From NCBI RefSeq assembly GCF_019218635.1, contig NZ_JAHUZB010000002.1, positions 62,001 to 126,000 of the forward strand: a stretch of 64,000 nt of DNA, given 5' to 3'. The position numbers were made by a program, and so were the translations under genes. The notes under the pieces were generated by a model. The model was not told the DNA's origin and ran no database searches. It saw only the letters and a program-made list of their open reading frames with translations. This stretch comes from Enterococcus alishanensis. Its GTDB lineage: Bacteria; Bacillota; Bacilli; Lactobacillales; Enterococcaceae. Positions 61,305 to 64,000 of this stretch are shown here, in pieces; positions within the stretch are counted from its first letter, which is position 1, and every line of letters begins with the position of its first letter.

Positions 61305-64000
61305 ATGATAGAAAAAAAAGTTCGGAAATATCCTTTTATAACAATATTAATTGCCAGCTTATTTATGGTGTTACAGCGAGTTTTGACTTCGGCTACGGTC
61401 ATTCCGAGTTTTAGTGGAAATCCTGATCGCTTTTATCTTTATCAAACAATTTATTGTATCTTTTTTATTGGTTTAAATTTAATCCCACTTTATTTTGGCT
61501 ACTATCAGAAAAAAATCCGTAAAACTTCTTTGGTTCATCGATTAAGTCGTTATTTATTACTTTATATAGTAATGGCTTTATCCTCAAATTTATTTTTCAT
61601 GGCGTTAAGAGGGTCATTTGACATTAAAAACTATTGGATGATTTTATTTCCCATTAGTCAAAATTATTTTCAATACGCGGTAGCGTGTGTCTTATTATTG
61701 CTGGCCTTACCTTACTTAGTTGATTATTTAGATAAAATAAACGAAACGTTATTCAAACGCGGGATGATCGTTGCGACAATTGCCTTGATTGGTCTACCTA
61801 CTTTATTTAGTAATGATTTATGGAACTTTGGTCTTCGCGGTGAAAATATTTTATGGTTACTTTATCTCGTTATTTTAGGCTATACGTTTCAACGCTTTGA
61901 TATAATTAAAAAAATAAATCATCCGAAACGTCATTTGTTTTTTAGCTTGGCTGCGATGATTGGTTCTGTTTTTCTGATGGCACAAGTCTCCTTGGCGGTC
62001 CATAATGACGGCTCAAGTGCTACGAGATTTGTGGTACCTTATTCCATTTTTGCGATGTATTATACTATAAGTTTATTTGTTAATTTAGAGAAATGGCAAA
62101 ATAAATCTCAGCATTTTTTTGTTTCTGGGAGATTATTGGCTACGTTCCTGATTGCAATACAAGTTGTTATCAATTGGCGTTTAACTACTTTTAGCGTGGC
62201 GACTTATTATCGTGATGCAATGCCTCATTTAAAAATGATGTGGGTTTGGGCTATTTGTTTGTTTACTTTGATGTATTTAACAGCTGTATTAGTTTTTACT
62301 ATAGCTGGTTATTACTTACAAGGAACACGCCCATTTATATTTTTAGAACAAAAGTTAAGCTTTAGTTCTTTGGCACAGCTAAAAGCCAAAGCTGAAAAAT
62401 TGATTCATTGGATCGGCGGAAAAAAACGTTTACTATATGTGGTTGGCTTCTTTTATTTGTTTACGATTGGTCAGATGTTTTTACTATCTGGTAACCAGAT
62501 TGCTGTAAGTGTTTCTAATACAGTCAACGCCTATTTTTATATTCTTTTTCATCGGCAATCAGCAATCCTTTTAAATGTACTTGTTATTGTCCTTTTCTTC
62601 TTATTACTTTTTTACGTGACCAATCGTTATTGGTATTCGTTTATTTTTACAATTTTAGCCGATTTGCTAATTACCATCTCTAATTTTCTTAAAATGTCTT
62701 TAAGAGAAGAGCCGATTTTACCTTCTGACATGACGATGATTAGTGGCATGAATGAAATTTTAAATTATGTCAATCCGGTTATTATAGTAGCGGCTATCAT
62801 AATATTAATTGCTTTTGCCTATTCAGCAATCCGCTTAGAACGGCGGGCTAAAAAGATGTACCGCATTAAATTCGGTTGGAAAAATAAACTTATAAAAATA
62901 GGTTTGATTTTATTATTCTTTGGCAGTCTTGGTTTTGTAAATCACAAAGATTCGCCGTCGTATCTATTATTTAATTTTTTCAGAATTAATCGTTACTTTT
63001 ATAATCAAAAATTAGGGGCCCAAATTAACGGTCCGATTCTTCAATTTTTAAATAATGTTGATACGACCGTCATGGATGAACCTGAAGGATATTCAAAAGA
63101 AAAAATTGAGGAAATTATGGCGAAATACAATGGCGAGGCAAATCAAATTAACCAAGAAAGACAAAATTGGGCGAATAATCAAACAGTTATTTTTAATTTA
63201 AGTGAAAGTTTTAGTGATCCGGCAAGGGTGCCAAATATTGAAGTAGATGGTAATCCAATCAAATATATTTTGAATATGAAGAAGAAAACCACCAGTGGTT
63301 TGATGCTGTCAAATGGATACGGTGGGGGAACTGCTAATATGGAATGGGCCTCACTGACAAGTTTAGATATTAGTAATTTATCGCCCACTTTACCGACACC
63401 GTATACACAATTAGTTGAAAAACAAAAGAGTGCGCCCAATATTACTAATTTATTTGATGAAAGTGTTGCAATTCATCCTTACGTGGCAACTCTGTATAAT
63501 CGAATTGGCGTTTATCAAAAATTTGGTTTTGATAAATTTTATTACGAAGGTGCTACTGAAAATAAACTTAAATTCATGGAGACGATCGATAATAGCCCTT
63601 ACGTTTCCGATGAATCAGCTTATAAAGACACGTTAGAAGTCTTGAATGGTAATCTTTCAACTTCACAATTTATTCAGTTGTCTACCATGCAAAATCATAT
63701 GCCGTATGAGCAAGATTATTATGAAGCCAATGATTATTCTTTCATTGGGCCAGCTGTGATTGATAGCCGTAAAAATGAGTTAAATACTTATATGCAAGGA
63801 ATCCATTACACTGATGAAGCAGTCAAAGGATTTATTAAAGCAATTGATCAAATTCAAAAACCAATTACTTTCGTTTTTTATGGCGATCATTTGCCATCGC
63901 TTTATAGTGGAAATAATATGGCAACTTACGGTTTAGAACAACACGAAACTGATTTCTTTATTTACAATAACAAATATAGTCGTGAACAAAATAAGAAATT
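61305..64000 (+). CDS. LtaS/GacH-type phosphoglycerol transferase, 5' part (runs off window)
   Basis: The frame is open from the ATG at 61305 to the window end, giving at least 898 residues. Residues 1-360 contain about ten membrane helices. A second membrane block (about 375-580) has about four more and the family segment REEPILPSDMTM. The extracellular sulfatase-like domain follows. Residues equivalent to the LtaS active site are all present: Glu634 in LSESFSDP, the nucleophile Thr676 in GGGTANMEW, His798 in QNHMPY, and Asp861-His862 in YGDHLPS; their spacing is close to LtaS. It should transfer glycerol phosphate from phosphatidylglycerol, either to lipoteichoic acid or, like GacH, to a polysaccharide. 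GGAG lies 12 nt upstream of the start. Confidence 0.92.
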   Translation, partial: MIEKKVRKYPFITILIASLFMVLQRVLTSATVIPSFSGNPDRFYLYQTIYCIFFIGLNLIPLYFGYYQKKIRKTSLVHRLSRYLLLYIVMALSSNLFFMALRGSFDIKNYWMILFPISQNYFQYAVACVLLLLALPYLVDYLDKINETLFKRGMIVATIALIGLPTLFSNDLWNFGLRGENILWLLYLVILGYTFQRFDIIKKINHPKRHLFFSLAAMIGSVFLMAQVSLAVHNDGSSATRFVVPYSIFAMYYTISLFVNLEKWQNKSQHFFVSGRLLATFLIAIQVVINWRLTTFSVATYYRDAMPHLKMMWVWAICLFTLMYLTAVLVFTIAGYYLQGTRPFIFLEQKLSFSSLAQLKAKAEKLIHWIGGKKRLLYVVGFFYLFTIGQMFLLSGNQIAVSVSNTVNAYFYILFHRQSAILLNVLVIVLFFLLLFYVTNRYWYSFIFTILADLLITISNFLKMSLREEPILPSDMTMISGMNEILNYVNPVIIVAAIIILIAFAYSAIRLERRAKKMYRIKFGWKNKLIKIGLILLFFGSLGFVNHKDSPSYLLFNFFRINRYFYNQKLGAQINGPILQFLNNVDTTVMDEPEGYSKEKIEEIMAKYNGEANQINQERQNWANNQTVIFNLSESFSDPARVPNIEVDGNPIKYILNMKKKTTSGLMLSNGYGGGTANMEWASLTSLDISNLSPTLPTPYTQLVEKQKSAPNITNLFDESVAIHPYVATLYNRIGVYQKFGFDKFYYEGATENKLKFMETIDNSPYVSDESAYKDTLEVLNGNLSTSQFIQLSTMQNHMPYEQDYYEANDYSFIGPAVIDSRKNELNTYMQGIHYTDEAVKGFIKAIDQIQKPITFVFYGDHLPSLYSGNNMATYGLEQHETDFFIYNNKYSREQNKK

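Overview
The window is chromosomal DNA of a low-GC Gram-positive coccus of the Lactobacillales, most like Enterococcus or a close relative (Vagococcus, Tetragenococcus). The evidence is AT-rich codon use, strong GGAGG ribosome binding sites, a T-box in front of ileS, a zwf/SloR-EfaR-type regulator pair, a large rhamnose-polysaccharide locus laid out like the enterococcal epa cluster, and a liaFSR operon. No species was identified. I see no insertion sequence, prophage, integrase, CRISPR array or rRNA.

Bases 1-5600 hold the end of the ylmH-divIVA cell-division block, a T-box leader with its terminator, ileS, and two unrecognised membrane-anchored proteins. Bases 5600-22300 are mostly housekeeping: zwf with a manganese-type DtxR regulator on the minus strand; gltB-gltD (glutamate synthase); a small anchored protein; sfsA; a Gfo/Idh oxidoreductase; a short DEAD-box helicase; tRNA-Arg(CCU); a DUF3267 zinc-motif membrane protein; a YxeA-like protein; a flavodoxin-M29 aminopeptidase operon; map; and a YihY-family membrane protein.

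Bases 22300-54250 form a cell-surface polysaccharide locus. Its conserved half (22339-41631) encodes a TagO-like initiating enzyme, two GT2 enzymes, the dTDP-L-rhamnose pathway (rmlA, C, B, D), a GT2 enzyme, two polytopic membrane proteins, an inverted polytopic protein, a TagG/TagH-type ABC exporter, and two very large multidomain glycosyltransferases (EpaN and EpaO types). The second half (41768-50321) has its own WbaP-type initiating transferase, GT2 enzymes, a chain-length protein without a kinase, an EpsG-like polymerase, a CDP-glycerol:glycerophosphotransferase, a Wzx flippase and a GT14-like transferase. An inverted tagD, an NAD-dependent sugar epimerase, and a GT2 plus membrane-protein pair follow. 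The simplest reading is two lipid-linked assembly lines: a rhamnan exported by the ABC transporter, and a phosphate-containing decoration built by a Wzx/Wzy-like route. This matches the published model for E. faecalis Epa in outline, but the second half is a variable region whose product cannot be read from sequence.

Bases 54348-64000 carry envelope and general functions: mltG, greA, liaF-liaS-liaR, a KtrA-like RCK protein, a cysteine-less HesB-like protein, a GtrB-like glycosyltransferase, and the first 898 codons of a large LtaS/GacH-type phosphoglycerol transferase that runs off the window. All its LtaS-type catalytic residues seen so far are in place.

Points most worth a second look: the internal duplication and degenerate GT2 domain in the EpaN/EpaO pair, the two parallel polymer routes, strong intrinsic hairpins inside or beside the polysaccharide operons (27606, 50827, 51009), the inverted gene at 32695-34053, and the unusually large membrane part of the terminal phosphoglycerol transferase.
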